From assembly GCA_017452305.1 (NCBI GenBank), contig JAFTMQ010000201.1, positions 1-13,839 on the forward strand: a stretch of 13,839 nucleotides of DNA, given 5' to 3'. The notes beneath the pieces are model-generated. The model worked only from the letters and a program-made list of their open reading frames with translations, was not told the DNA's origin and did no database searches. The stretch comes from Clostridia bacterium (GTDB lineage Bacteria > Bacillota > Clostridia > Christensenellales > Borkfalkiaceae). Position 1 is the first letter of the stretch. Each line of letters begins with the position of its first letter. Made by a program: the position numbers and the translations under genes. Below are positions 6,176 through 13,056 of this stretch, piece by piece.

Positions 6176-7279
6176 ATGAACGAAGAAAAACAAGTTCGGG
6201 AAGTTTGTAAATACTTTGACGTGCAAGGCGAGTATCAAAGTTATGAGGTCATTCACAGCGGACACATCAACGCAACCTATCGCGTTTATTTTCTGCGTAA
6301 CGGCGAAGTAAAGGATTATATTTTACAGAAGGTAAACACCTACGTTTTCCACGATCCCGTAGGGGTAATGGACAATATTTCGTCCGTAACGGAATATATC
6401 CGCGCAAAGATTAAGGCAAAATTCGGTACGGCAAAGCGTAACGTTTTGCACTATCAAAAGACAAAAGAAGACGAATACTATGTTTGTATGCTCGACGGTA
6501 GCTTTTGGCGTTGCTGTCGGTATATCGACGATTCCGTTTGCTTTGAAAAGACGGATGATTTAAAGGTCGTAGAGGAATCGGGTAAGGCGTTTGGCGAGTT
6601 CCAACTCTATCTTGCCGATTATCCCGTGGAAAAGCTTTGCATTGTTATTCCGCACTTCCACAACACCGTGCGCCGTTATACGGCATTCCGCGACGCGATT
6701 GCGGAGAATGAGATGGGACGCGTGCAGGACGTAGGGCAAGTGATTGACGACTATTTTTCCGTGGAAGAAATTGCAACCCGTTGCTACCGCTTGCAAAAAG
6801 AGGGTGTTTTGCCCTTGCGCGTAACGCATAACGACACGAAATTAAGCAATATCCTTTTCGACGCGGACACGCACGAGCACTTGTCCGTTATCGACTTGGA
6901 TACGGTTATGCCCGGCTTGGTTGCATTCGACTTTGGCGACGCCATTCGCACGGCGGCTTCTACCTGCGACGAGGACGAAAAGGACTTGTCGAAAGTGGCA
7001 TTGAATATCGAAAAATTCGAGGCGTTCACACGCGGTTTTGTTAGTACGGTAAAAAATTCTATCACGCAAGAGGAAAAGGATTCCTTGGCGCTTGGCGCAA
7101 TCGCGATGACGTTGGAGTGCGGCGTTCGTTTCTTAACCGACTATATCAACGGCGATAAGTATTTCAAAATTCATTATCCCGAGCAAAATCTCGTCCGTGC
7201 AAAGTGTCAGCTTGCGTTGGGTATGGATATGGTTAAGCATTTGGACGAAATGCAGGCAATCGTAAAAAAATATTTATAA
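6176..7279 (+). CDS. nahK: N-acetylhexosamine 1-kinase (NahK/LnpB-like)
   Basis: Predicted to phosphorylate GlcNAc or GalNAc at C1 with ATP, feeding sugars from host glycans or the bacterium's own wall into UDP-sugar or glycolytic pools. The 367-aa protein belongs to the APH/choline-kinase-like phosphotransferase fold. It follows the bifidobacterial NahK closely: SGHINATY (28-35) at the nucleotide loop, YILQKVNT (48-55), VTHNDTKLSNIL (216-227) with likely catalytic Asp220, IDLDTVMPG (239-247), FDFGD (251-255), DEDEKDLSKV and ECGVRFLTDY. An upstream ATG at 6149 adds nine residues, but 6176 has AGAAGG (6162-6167) 8 nt before it and aligns with the family N-terminus, so I chose 6176. It has its own consensus promoter and terminator, so it is monocistronic. 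No lacto-N-biose phosphorylase, galT or galE gene is adjacent. Exact sugar preference is inferred. Confidence 0.85.
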   Translation: MNEEKQVREVCKYFDVQGEYQSYEVIHSGHINATYRVYFLRNGEVKDYILQKVNTYVFHDPVGVMDNISSVTEYIRAKIKAKFGTAKRNVLHYQKTKEDEYYVCMLDGSFWRCCRYIDDSVCFEKTDDLKVVEESGKAFGEFQLYLADYPVEKLCIVIPHFHNTVRRYTAFRDAIAENEMGRVQDVGQVIDDYFSVEEIATRCYRLQKEGVLPLRVTHNDTKLSNILFDADTHEHLSVIDLDTVMPGLVAFDFGDAIRTAASTCDEDEKDLSKVALNIEKFEAFTRGFVSTVKNSITQEEKDSLALGAIAMTLECGVRFLTDYINGDKYFKIHYPEQNLVRAKCQLALGMDMVKHLDEMQAIVKKYL

Positions 7280-7301
7280 TTATTATAAAAAAGATAAGAA
7301 A

Positions 7302-7334
7302 AACACGGCGGAATTTACCGCCGTGTTAATTTTT
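7302..7334. terminator. bidirectional terminator between nahK and the 29-aa ORF
   Basis: A perfect 10-bp stem, AACACGGCGG (7302-7311) with CCGCCGTGTT (7318-7327), has a 6-nt loop. On the plus strand it is followed by AATTTTTATTT; on the minus strand by TTTCTTATC and then a longer T run. It ends nahK in one direction and the minus-strand micro-ORF in the other, whose stop codon lies inside the right arm. Confidence 0.88.
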
Positions 7335-7415
7335 ATTTGATTGAAATAAAGCCATAATGACAATACCAAGATTTCCGCCAAGTATTACGCCTACGCCAAG
7401 TCCTATCCAAAACAT
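7326..7415 (-). CDS. 29-aa membrane micro-protein (DUF3789-like)
   Basis: ATG at 7415-7413 is preceded 5 nt upstream by an excellent ribosome binding site, AGGAGGT (complement of 7420-7426). The 29-residue product begins MFWIGLGVGVILGGN, continues through a Gly/Val/Ile-rich helix, and ends ALFQSNKN. Very short single-helix proteins with this IGL-G-GxNLGIxIMALF pattern and a short polar tail are common in Clostridia (annotated DUF3789); their function is unknown. The stop lies within the shared terminator stem at 7318-7327. A TATACT box (complement of 7433-7438) lies just upstream but has no clear -35. Strong translation signal, hydrophobic composition and family resemblance support a real gene despite the length. 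Confidence 0.7.
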   Translation of the reverse strand: MFWIGLGVGVILGGNLGIVIMALFQSNKN

Positions 7416-7490
7416 ACGCACCTCCTATCCAAAGTATAGCCAAACCACGGATAAGATATACTACGCGCAATCGCAAAAAAAGTGTCACCT

Positions 7491-7518
7491 TTTCCACGCA
7501 AAACGGATATACTATAAG
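7491..7518 (+). promoter_or_regulatory. candidate promoter of the nitrilase-fold gene
   Basis: TTTCCA (7491-7496) and TATAAG (7513-7518) are 16 nt apart; an overlapping TATACT lies at 7508-7513. A similar stretch (ACGGATAAGATATACTAC) occurs at 7447-7464, so the 116-bp gap between the divergent genes holds two related -10-like elements. Confidence 0.4.
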
Positions 7519-7531
7519 GTAAGGAGGGCGT

Positions 7532-8206
7532 ATGCGGATAGGGTTTGTTTCGCGCGGTACGTTACGCGCATTTAAGGAGGGAAGCTGTACGCCGTGCGAC
7601 GGACAACGCGCGGATTTGTTGCTATTCGGTTTCGACGGAGTGGGTGAGGTGAGTTACGAAAAAGAGCTAAAAGGCGAAAGCGATTTTTTTTCGTCCGTCG
7701 CTTTGCTTTCCAAATCGTGCAAAAACGTCGTGGTAAGCGGTTGCATTACGGACACGCGCGGCATAAAACGCAAATCCGCCGTAGTGGCGGAAAAGGGGAA
7801 GCTGCTCGGCGTTTCGGATATGCTCCACGCTATCGACGGAAAAATCGGCTGCGGTGCGACGCTACGAATGTACGATACGGAGCAAGGCAAAATGGGGATT
7901 GTCGTTGCGGAGGACTTATTTTTTGCGGAAAGCGTCGAGGCACTCGCGCGGTGTGGGTGCGATTTCATCGTTTGCCCGTTTGGTCGGCTTGTGGATAGTC
8001 TGCAAACGGTACTGCTTCGCAGCTATGCCTTTCGTTGCGGATTGCCCATTTTGCTGTGTGCGCAGGGCTATTGTATGCTTGCCGAGCCCACGGGCGAGTT
8101 GGTTTTTTCATCCCCGCAAAGCCCCGTCTTTTTCGAACTAAATAATCGGAAAGAATATCATTTGGTTGAAACGAGGAAGCGTGTTTGCTTTCCGTCGCAA
8201 ATATAA
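7532..8206 (+). CDS. nitrilase-fold (carbon-nitrogen hydrolase) protein, probably catalytically inactive
   Basis: 224 aa, slightly shorter than most carbon-nitrogen hydrolases (about 260-280). The fold is recognisable along its length: ADLLLF (27-32), NVVVSG (65-70), SAVVAEKGKLLG (82-93), GATLRMYDTEQGKMGIVVAEDLFFAES split across 108-134, ARCGCDFIVCPFG (139-151), LRSYAFRCGLPILLCAQG (162-179) and EPTGELVF (185-192). Active members need a Glu-Lys-Cys triad. By eye, the FPE Glu is replaced (FGF, residue 34), the YRK Lys position reads VSD (Asp96), and the ICYD Cys reads VAED (Ala126). It is therefore probably a pseudo-enzyme with a binding or regulatory role, or uses different chemistry. The start is set by AAGGAGG (7521-7527). 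It is a single gene between a divergent promoter region and a terminator. Confident on the fold, less on the residue alignment. Confidence 0.72.
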   Translation: MRIGFVSRGTLRAFKEGSCTPCDGQRADLLLFGFDGVGEVSYEKELKGESDFFSSVALLSKSCKNVVVSGCITDTRGIKRKSAVVAEKGKLLGVSDMLHAIDGKIGCGATLRMYDTEQGKMGIVVAEDLFFAESVEALARCGCDFIVCPFGRLVDSLQTVLLRSYAFRCGLPILLCAQGYCMLAEPTGELVFSSPQSPVFFELNNRKEYHLVETRKRVCFPSQI

Positions 8207-8209
8207 AAC

Positions 8210-8234
8210 AAAACGCGCCGTATGGCGCGTTTTT
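8210..8234. terminator. bidirectional terminator between convergent genes
   Basis: AAAACGCGCC (8210-8219) pairs with GGCGCGTTTT (8224-8233) around a GTAT loop, ending in TTTTT at 8230-8234. On the minus strand the hairpin is followed by GTTTTATATT-like sequence, so it can also end smpB. No tmRNA gene is seen after smpB here. Confidence 0.85.
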
Positions 8235-8246
8235 GCGAAATTTTTA

Positions 8247-8699
8247 TTAGAAGCCTGCGTTTTTAATCTCTCTATCTACGGCGCGTTGAATGTCTCGGCT
8301 TGCAATCGATTTTTTCTTATCGTAGGTGTGCTTACCGCGACAAAGCGCCACTTCCATTTTAATTAAAGCGTCCTTGAAATACAGCTTTAAGGGGACGAGG
8401 GTGTAGCCTTGACGGTTGATTTTTCCCGCAATTTTGGCAATCTCGCTCTTATGCAAAAGCAGCTTTCTATCGCGGCGGGTGTCTTTGTGCGAAAATCCGT
8501 CCGACTTATCGTAAAAAGCAATATGCATATTTTTCACGGAAACGTCGTTGCCGCGTACAAAGCAAAAGCTGTCGTTCATGTTCACGTTGCCCGCGCGTAA
8601 GGACTTAATTTCATTTCCTTCCAAAACAATGCCCGCCTCGTATTTTTCTTCGATAAAATACTCGAAGGATGCGCTTTTATTTGTTGCGATTACTTTCAT
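8247..8699 (-). CDS. smpB: SsrA-binding protein SmpB
   Basis: Binds tmRNA and brings it to stalled ribosomes during trans-translation. The 150-aa length is typical. Family motifs are clear: GNEIKSLRAGNVN (28-40), RRDRKLLLHKSEI (75-87), GYTLVPLKLYF (98-108), and the C-terminal RGKHTYDKKKSIASRD (121-136) with its basic tail that reads the ribosomal decoding site. Its ATG at 8699-8697 is preceded by AGAGGTG. It starts 21 nt after the rnr stop, so both are surely on one transcript; RNase R degrades the defective mRNAs released by trans-translation, which makes the pairing functional. The tmRNA gene ssrA, often next to smpB, is not between smpB and the convergent neighbour. Confidence 0.96.
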   Translation of the reverse strand: MKVIATNKSASFEYFIEEKYEAGIVLEGNEIKSLRAGNVNMNDSFCFVRGNDVSVKNMHIAFYDKSDGFSHKDTRRDRKLLLHKSEIAKIAGKINRQGYTLVPLKLYFKDALIKMEVALCRGKHTYDKKKSIASRDIQRAVDREIKNAGF

Positions 8700-8720
8700 T
8701 TTTCACCTCTAAATTTTCGT

Positions 8721-10835
8721 TCAACGCGTACCTGCCCGCTTGTTTTTGCTTAAAAGCCGAAATTCCGTCCTTCGCCTATCAAAATCCACGTCAATTACCT
8801 TTATGCGGATTTCCTCGCTGATAGAATAGGTGCCGAATTCGCCGACGATACAAAATCTGTCCGCGTCGTATTTATACGTGCCGTACAAGCTTTCCATAGG
8901 GATAAAGCCCTCGACGGTGTTGGGGAGCTCGGCAAATAAGCCAAAAGAGGTTACGCCCGAAATCACGGCGTCATATTCTTCCCCAATACGCTCGCTCATA
9001 TACATAGTCATATACAAATCGTCCACGTCGCGCTCCGCGTCCGTCGCCTTGCGTTCTCTATCCGAGGATTGGTCGGCGGCGCGTTCCACAAACTCACCGT
9101 AAACCTCTAACGCGCGCGCATAGCCGCCGTTGATCACCTCTTTGATGATGCGGTGTATGCATAAGTCGGGATAGCGGCGGATAGGGGACGTGAAATGGCA
9201 ATAACAGCCGCTCGCCAAGCCGAAATGCCCCAAATTTTCGGGCGAATATTTCGCCTTTTGCATGGAACGGAGCATAACGCGGTTGAGTACGGAATAGGTC
9301 GGCAAGCCCTCGGCGGATTTTAACAGCTTTTGATAATCATAGGGCTTAACGTCATCCACCGAAAAGCGCGCGTTCAAACCGAGCGTTTGAGCAAAAGCGC
9401 GGAAGGTGGTTGCTTTTTCCTCGTTCGGTTTTTCGTGTACGCGGTAAACAAAGGGCGCTTCGATGCCGTGCATATATTCGGCAACCGTTTCATTGGCGAG
9501 CACCATAAACGCCTCGATGATTTGATAAGCGAAAACGCGCTGATAATCGGGGATTTTAATCTCGTCGTTATCAAGGATAATTTTCGCCTCTTTTACGTCC
9601 AAGGAAATGCTCCCTTTTTTGTCGCGCATCGTCAATAAAATGTCCTTCAATTCCTTAAAGAGGCCTACCATGTACTTAACGTCGGCATATTTTTGCGTAA
9701 TTTCTTTGTCGCCGTCCAAGATAGCAGTCACTTCCGTGTACGTCATTTTGTGGGCGGAGCGGATAATGCCTTCCACAATTTCACTGCTCACCACTACACC
9801 CTTTTTATTGACGCGCATCAAGCAGGAAAGGGTGAGCCGATCCTCGCCCTCGTTCAAGGAACAAATGCCGTTGGATAAAGCGCGGGGGAGCATAGGCAAA
9901 ACGCGGTCGGGGAAATAGACGCTCGTGCCGCGCTCAAACGCTTCCTCGTCTAATATCGAGCGGTAGCCAACGTAATGGGTTACGTCCGCAATATGCACGC
10001 CCAAAAGGTAATCGTCGCCCGCTTTTTCCAAAGAAATGGCGTCATCGATGTCGCGCGTATCCTCGCCGTCGATGGTGACGATGAGCTTATCGCGGAAATC
10101 TCTGCGCGCGCGCAAATCTTCTTCTGTAATTTTGCGGTTGGCTTGCTTATTCGCCTCTTTTTCTACGGCGGCAGGGAATTCCTCGCGCAGATTATAGGAG
10201 CGGATAATGGACAATTCCTCGGCAAAGAAATCGTCCTCTTCGCCAAGTACCTCTACAATTTCGCCGCCCGGTGCCTTTCCATAGGGGTAGGAAGTAATTT
10301 TCGCCACCGCTTTGACCCCCGAGGGGATGTTAAAGCAGGTGGAAAGGGGGATATAGATTTCCGTCGCAAACCGCTTTTCGTCGGGGATAAGATAGCCCGA
10401 TTTTTTATTGCGGCGGAATATGCCGACCACTTGCGTAAGTCCGCGTTCTAAAATTTTGATAACTCTGCCCTCGTCGTCGCTACGTTCAAATATGTGCTCT
10501 ACAAGCACGGTATCGCCGTGAAGCGCGCCGCCGAGGTTTTTATGCGGAATAAATAAGTCGCTTTCAAAACGTTGGCTGTTTTCGGGCGCAAAGAAAGCAA
10601 AGCCGCGCTCGTTGCCCGTCAAAGTGCCTTTCAAAAGCCCTAATTGTTCAATCGTTCCGTACCTGCCTCCGTCATTTTGGTATAATAAACCCTCCGCGCA
10701 CAGCTTGTCTAAAAGCTCGACGACGCGGTTTTTCTCGCGGTAGGGGATTTGCAAGAGCTTACAAATTTCCAAAATATTCCGTTTTGCAAGCGTTCCGTCA
10801 AGAAACGCTTCAAGCAATTTTTCTCTTGCGCTCAT
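8721..10835 (-). CDS. rnr: ribonuclease R (3'-5' exoribonuclease, RNB family)
   Basis: Degrades structured RNA from the 3' end in mRNA turnover, rRNA quality control and tmRNA-linked decay. The 704-aa protein has the full domain order: N-terminal winged helix (about 1-65), cold-shock domains (about 66-205), the RNB catalytic domain with TIDGEDTRDIDDAIS (254-268), where Asp256, Asp262, Asp264 and Asp265 are the metal-binding residues, and a C-terminal S1 domain beginning EEYDAVISGVTSFGLFAELP. The tail after S1 is short (ending SKNKRAGTR), lacking the long basic extension of E. coli RNase R. The ATG at 10835 has GAGG about 8 nt upstream. It lies between secG and smpB, a conserved Bacillota order. 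An intrinsic terminator sits between secG and rnr, and I see no separate promoter in the remaining 25 bp, so expression probably depends on read-through. Confidence 0.96.
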   Translation of the reverse strand: MSAREKLLEAFLDGTLAKRNILEICKLLQIPYREKNRVVELLDKLCAEGLLYQNDGGRYGTIEQLGLLKGTLTGNERGFAFFAPENSQRFESDLFIPHKNLGGALHGDTVLVEHIFERSDDEGRVIKILERGLTQVVGIFRRNKKSGYLIPDEKRFATEIYIPLSTCFNIPSGVKAVAKITSYPYGKAPGGEIVEVLGEEDDFFAEELSIIRSYNLREEFPAAVEKEANKQANRKITEEDLRARRDFRDKLIVTIDGEDTRDIDDAISLEKAGDDYLLGVHIADVTHYVGYRSILDEEAFERGTSVYFPDRVLPMLPRALSNGICSLNEGEDRLTLSCLMRVNKKGVVVSSEIVEGIIRSAHKMTYTEVTAILDGDKEITQKYADVKYMVGLFKELKDILLTMRDKKGSISLDVKEAKIILDNDEIKIPDYQRVFAYQIIEAFMVLANETVAEYMHGIEAPFVYRVHEKPNEEKATTFRAFAQTLGLNARFSVDDVKPYDYQKLLKSAEGLPTYSVLNRVMLRSMQKAKYSPENLGHFGLASGCYCHFTSPIRRYPDLCIHRIIKEVINGGYARALEVYGEFVERAADQSSDRERKATDAERDVDDLYMTMYMSERIGEEYDAVISGVTSFGLFAELPNTVEGFIPMESLYGTYKYDADRFCIVGEFGTYSISEEIRIKVIDVDFDRRRTEFRLLSKNKRAGTR

Positions 10836-10860
10836 AAAATAACCTCGTAGGGGAATAAAG

Positions 10861-10891
10861 AAAAACGGCGGCTTTATAGGGAAAGCCGCCG
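10861..10891 (-). terminator. intrinsic terminator between secG and rnr
   Basis: On the minus strand CGGCGGCTTT and AAAGCCGCCG (complement of 10882-10891 and 10866-10875) form a perfect 10-bp stem with a 6-nt loop, followed by TTTTTCTTTATT. It lies 18 bp after the secG stop and about 25 bp before the rnr start, so it would attenuate transcription into rnr-smpB. Confidence 0.88.
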
Positions 10892-10908
10892 ATAGTATCT
10901 AAAAACGA

Positions 10909-11223
10909 TTAAGCCCAAATGGCATCGATTTGCAAAATAAAGAAGACGATAGAAAGAACAGCGAGGATTGCCAAGCAAATCCAAGTCCATTTCTTCATTT
11001 GCGCTTCGATAGATTTACCTTTGTTCTTGCCGAAGAAGGTTTCGCTAGAACCGCCGAGTGCGTCGATACCCGAGGAGTTGCTAGGTTGCAACAAAATAAG
11101 TATAACAATCGCAATAGCAGCGAGCGCCATAAGGACAATCAAAGTGATACTAAGCACGCGGTGGATATAATAAGGGGTGTTTCCGCCGTTTGCGAGTAAT
11201 GATAAGTTTGCCAAATTCAACAT
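10909..11223 (-). CDS. secG: preprotein translocase subunit SecG
   Basis: Small membrane partner of SecY and SecE that assists protein export. The 104-aa protein has two membrane helices (about 24-46 and 80-99) joined by the family loop ILLQPSNSSGIDALGGSSETFFGKN-type segment (42-67; key residues LLQ, GGSSETFFGK), followed by a basic stretch. The N-terminus carries about 20 residues before the first helix (LANGGNTPYY), longer than most SecG. A later Met at residue 32 falls inside the helix, and AGAGGA lies upstream of the chosen ATG at 11223, so the longer start stands. It has its own promoter at 11287-11315 and a terminator before rnr. The neighbourhood gpmI-secG-rnr-smpB is typical of Bacillota. 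Confidence 0.93.
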   Translation of the reverse strand: MLNLANLSLLANGGNTPYYIHRVLSITLIVLMALAAIAIVILILLQPSNSSGIDALGGSSETFFGKNKGKSIEAQMKKWTWICLAILAVLSIVFFILQIDAIWA

Positions 11224-11286
11224 AGTGTTATTCCTCTTTTCCGTTTTGACGGCAAAAAACCGTCCATTTCATAAAAGTACCTATCA

Positions 11287-11315
11287 ATTATAGCATACAA
11301 AAAAGAATATCGCAA
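11287..11315 (-). promoter_or_regulatory. sigma-A promoter of secG
   Basis: On the minus strand TTGCGA (complement of 11310-11315) and TATAAT (complement of 11287-11292) are 17 nt apart, with an extended -10 TG. The leader to the secG ATG is about 57 nt and contains a small 5-bp hairpin (GACGG/CCGTC). Confidence 0.82.
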
Positions 11316-11362
11316 CTATTTTTCAAGGTGATTTTATCTTTTTTTTACAATTTAACGGTGCA

Positions 11363-11383
11363 GAGCGCGAAAAGAACGCGCTC
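11363..11383 (-). other. hairpin after gpmI, terminator-like but without a minus-strand T run
   Basis: GAGCGCG (11363-11369) and CGCGCTC (11377-11383) form a 7-bp stem with a 7-nt loop, 16 bp after the gpmI stop. In the direction of gpmI transcription it is followed by an A-rich rather than T-rich stretch, so it is not a canonical terminator; the T run (11392-11396) is on the wrong side. It may protect the gpmI mRNA 3' end. Confidence 0.4.
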
Positions 11384-11398
11384 CGTCCGCATTTTTGC

Positions 11399-12970
11399 TT
11401 ATTTAATCAAGCTCTTACCCGTCATTTCTTGGGGTTTAGCAAGCTTCATCATATCGAGCAAGGTGGGCGCGAGGTCTGCCAAAACGCCGTCTTCGCGCAA
11501 GCTTACGTTTTTGTATTCTTCCGAAACCAAAATCACGGGTACGGGGAAAGTAGTGTGCTGCGTGAATGCGCCAACGCCGTCGTCGGCAAGCATTTGGTCT
11601 GCGTTGCCGTGGTCGGCGGTAACAAGCGCGCTGCCGCCCATCGCCAAAATCTTGTCGGTTACCTTCTTCACGCATTCGTCAACGGCGTGAACAGCCTTCA
11701 CTGCCGCTTCCATAACGCCCGTATGACCGACCATGTCGCAGTTTGCGAAGTTCAAAATCACTACGTCGTATTCGCCCTTGTCAAGCTCTTCCAAAACCTT
11801 TTCGGTTACGGGATATGCGCTCATTTCGGGTTGTAAATCGTAGGTTGCAACCTTCGGGGAAGGGATGACGATACGCGTTTCGCCCTCAACGGGGGGTTCA
11901 AGCTTCGCGTTGAAGAAGAAGGTTACGTGCGCGTATTTTTCCGTTTCCGCAATGTGGAGCTGTTTTAAGCCAAGCGACGAAATATATTGAGGCAGGGTGT
12001 TGGTGATTTCATCGGGCGGGAATGCCACGCCGACCTTTTTAAAGGACGAATCATACACCGCAAAGCCCACGTAGGTGGGGGCAAGGAAGCCCGTCTTTCT
12101 TTCAAAACCGAGCGTCGCGCCCGTTTTAGCGTCTACGAAGGGGAAATCCGCTTGCGAGAACATTCTCGAAATTTGTCTTGCTCTGTCGGGACGGAAGTTG
12201 AAGCAAATAATGCTGTCGCCCGCGCCGATAAGCGCAACGGGCTTGCCGTCTTTCGTGAGGTTGGTGGGAAGAATAAACTCGTCCGTCACGCCGTTTGCAT
12301 AGGACGCGTTTGCCGCTTCTTCCGCCGTGCCCTCAAATTGTACGCCCGCGCCGAGCGTGAGCATATCGTAAGCCTTTTCTTCTCTATCCCAATTGTTGTC
12401 GCGGTCCATTGCGTAATATCTACCGCATACGGACGCGATTGCGCCGAAATGAAGCTCGTCCATCTTCGTTTGCAAATCTTTAAGGAACGCCGCGCCCGAG
12501 GTGGGGGCTACGTCACGTCCGTCCGTAAACGCGTGCACGTACACGTTATCCAAGCCCTCGTTCTTCGCCATTTCAATAAGCGCGTAAAGGTGCTCGGTGT
12601 GGCTGTGAACGCCGCCCGTGGAAACCAAGCCGTAGAGGTGAAGATTCTTGCCGTTATCCTTTGCGGCGTGCATTGCGCGAAGCAATTCCGCATTTTTAAA
12701 GAATTCGCCGTTTCTAATGTCTTTCGTGATTTTCGTGAGGTCTTGATAAACAATTCTACCCGCGCCGATGTTGAGGTGGCCAACTTCACTGTTGCCCATT
12801 TGACCGTCGGGAAGACCTACCGACATACCGCTTGCGCCAAGCTGTGCGGAGGGGTATTTTTTTTGCAATTCCGTCACGTACTTACTGCCGTCTGCCACGA
12901 TAGCGTTGCCGACGTTGGACGGATTGATACCGTAGCCGTCCATAATGATAATTGCATAGGGGGTTCTCAT
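11399..12970 (-). CDS. gpmI: 2,3-bisphosphoglycerate-independent phosphoglycerate mutase
   Basis: Interconverts 3- and 2-phosphoglycerate in glycolysis and gluconeogenesis using two Mn ions; a member of the alkaline phosphatase superfamily. The 523-aa length fits the family. It begins with IIMDGYG (Asp11 metal ligand), followed by LPDGQMGNSEVGHLNIGAG with the phosphorylated serine Ser61, TDGRDVAPTSG, FRPDRARQ, NCDMVGHTG and the C-terminal VTADHGNADQM, so all the metal and substrate motifs are present. AAGGAG about 10 nt upstream of the ATG at 12970 supports the start. It follows tpiA by 86 bp with no obvious terminator, so they are likely co-transcribed. Enolase, often next in this cluster in Bacillota, is absent; secG follows instead. 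Confidence 0.97.
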   Translation of the reverse strand: MRTPYAIIIMDGYGINPSNVGNAIVADGSKYVTELQKKYPSAQLGASGMSVGLPDGQMGNSEVGHLNIGAGRIVYQDLTKITKDIRNGEFFKNAELLRAMHAAKDNGKNLHLYGLVSTGGVHSHTEHLYALIEMAKNEGLDNVYVHAFTDGRDVAPTSGAAFLKDLQTKMDELHFGAIASVCGRYYAMDRDNNWDREEKAYDMLTLGAGVQFEGTAEEAANASYANGVTDEFILPTNLTKDGKPVALIGAGDSIICFNFRPDRARQISRMFSQADFPFVDAKTGATLGFERKTGFLAPTYVGFAVYDSSFKKVGVAFPPDEITNTLPQYISSLGLKQLHIAETEKYAHVTFFFNAKLEPPVEGETRIVIPSPKVATYDLQPEMSAYPVTEKVLEELDKGEYDVVILNFANCDMVGHTGVMEAAVKAVHAVDECVKKVTDKILAMGGSALVTADHGNADQMLADDGVGAFTQHTTFPVPVILVSEEYKNVSLREDGVLADLAPTLLDMMKLAKPQEMTGKSLIK

Positions 12971-12999
12971 ACTATAGTTCTCCTTTAATTAACAAAATG

Positions 13000-13038
13000 G
13001 TGGGGGCATGTACGCGTTGAACGCAGACAAGCCCCCGC
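13000..13038. other. long imperfect hairpin between tpiA and gpmI
   Basis: GGGGGC (13002-13007) pairs with GCCCCC (13031-13036), extendable by two pairs outward, and an inner GCGT (13014-13017) pairs with ACGC (13021-13024) around TGA. No T run follows on either strand, so it looks more like an mRNA processing or stability element between two co-transcribed glycolytic genes than a terminator. Confidence 0.45.
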
Positions 13039-13056
13039 TAAATTCCGTAATAAAGC

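Noticed and set aside
8207..8246. Possible tmRNA (ssrA) gene next to smpB
   Set aside because: The gap is only 40 bp and is filled by the terminator hairpin; there is no tRNA-like end or tag reading frame.
9975..10451. Plus-strand 158-codon open frame inside rnr
   Set aside because: Antisense to the RNase R catalytic and cold-shock region, with no ribosome binding site or recognisable domain.
11987..12988. Plus-strand 333-codon open frame antisense to gpmI
   Set aside because: It mirrors the GC-rich codon pattern of gpmI, has Arg/Val/His-rich low-meaning composition, no ribosome binding site and no family resemblance; gpmI is certain on the other strand.
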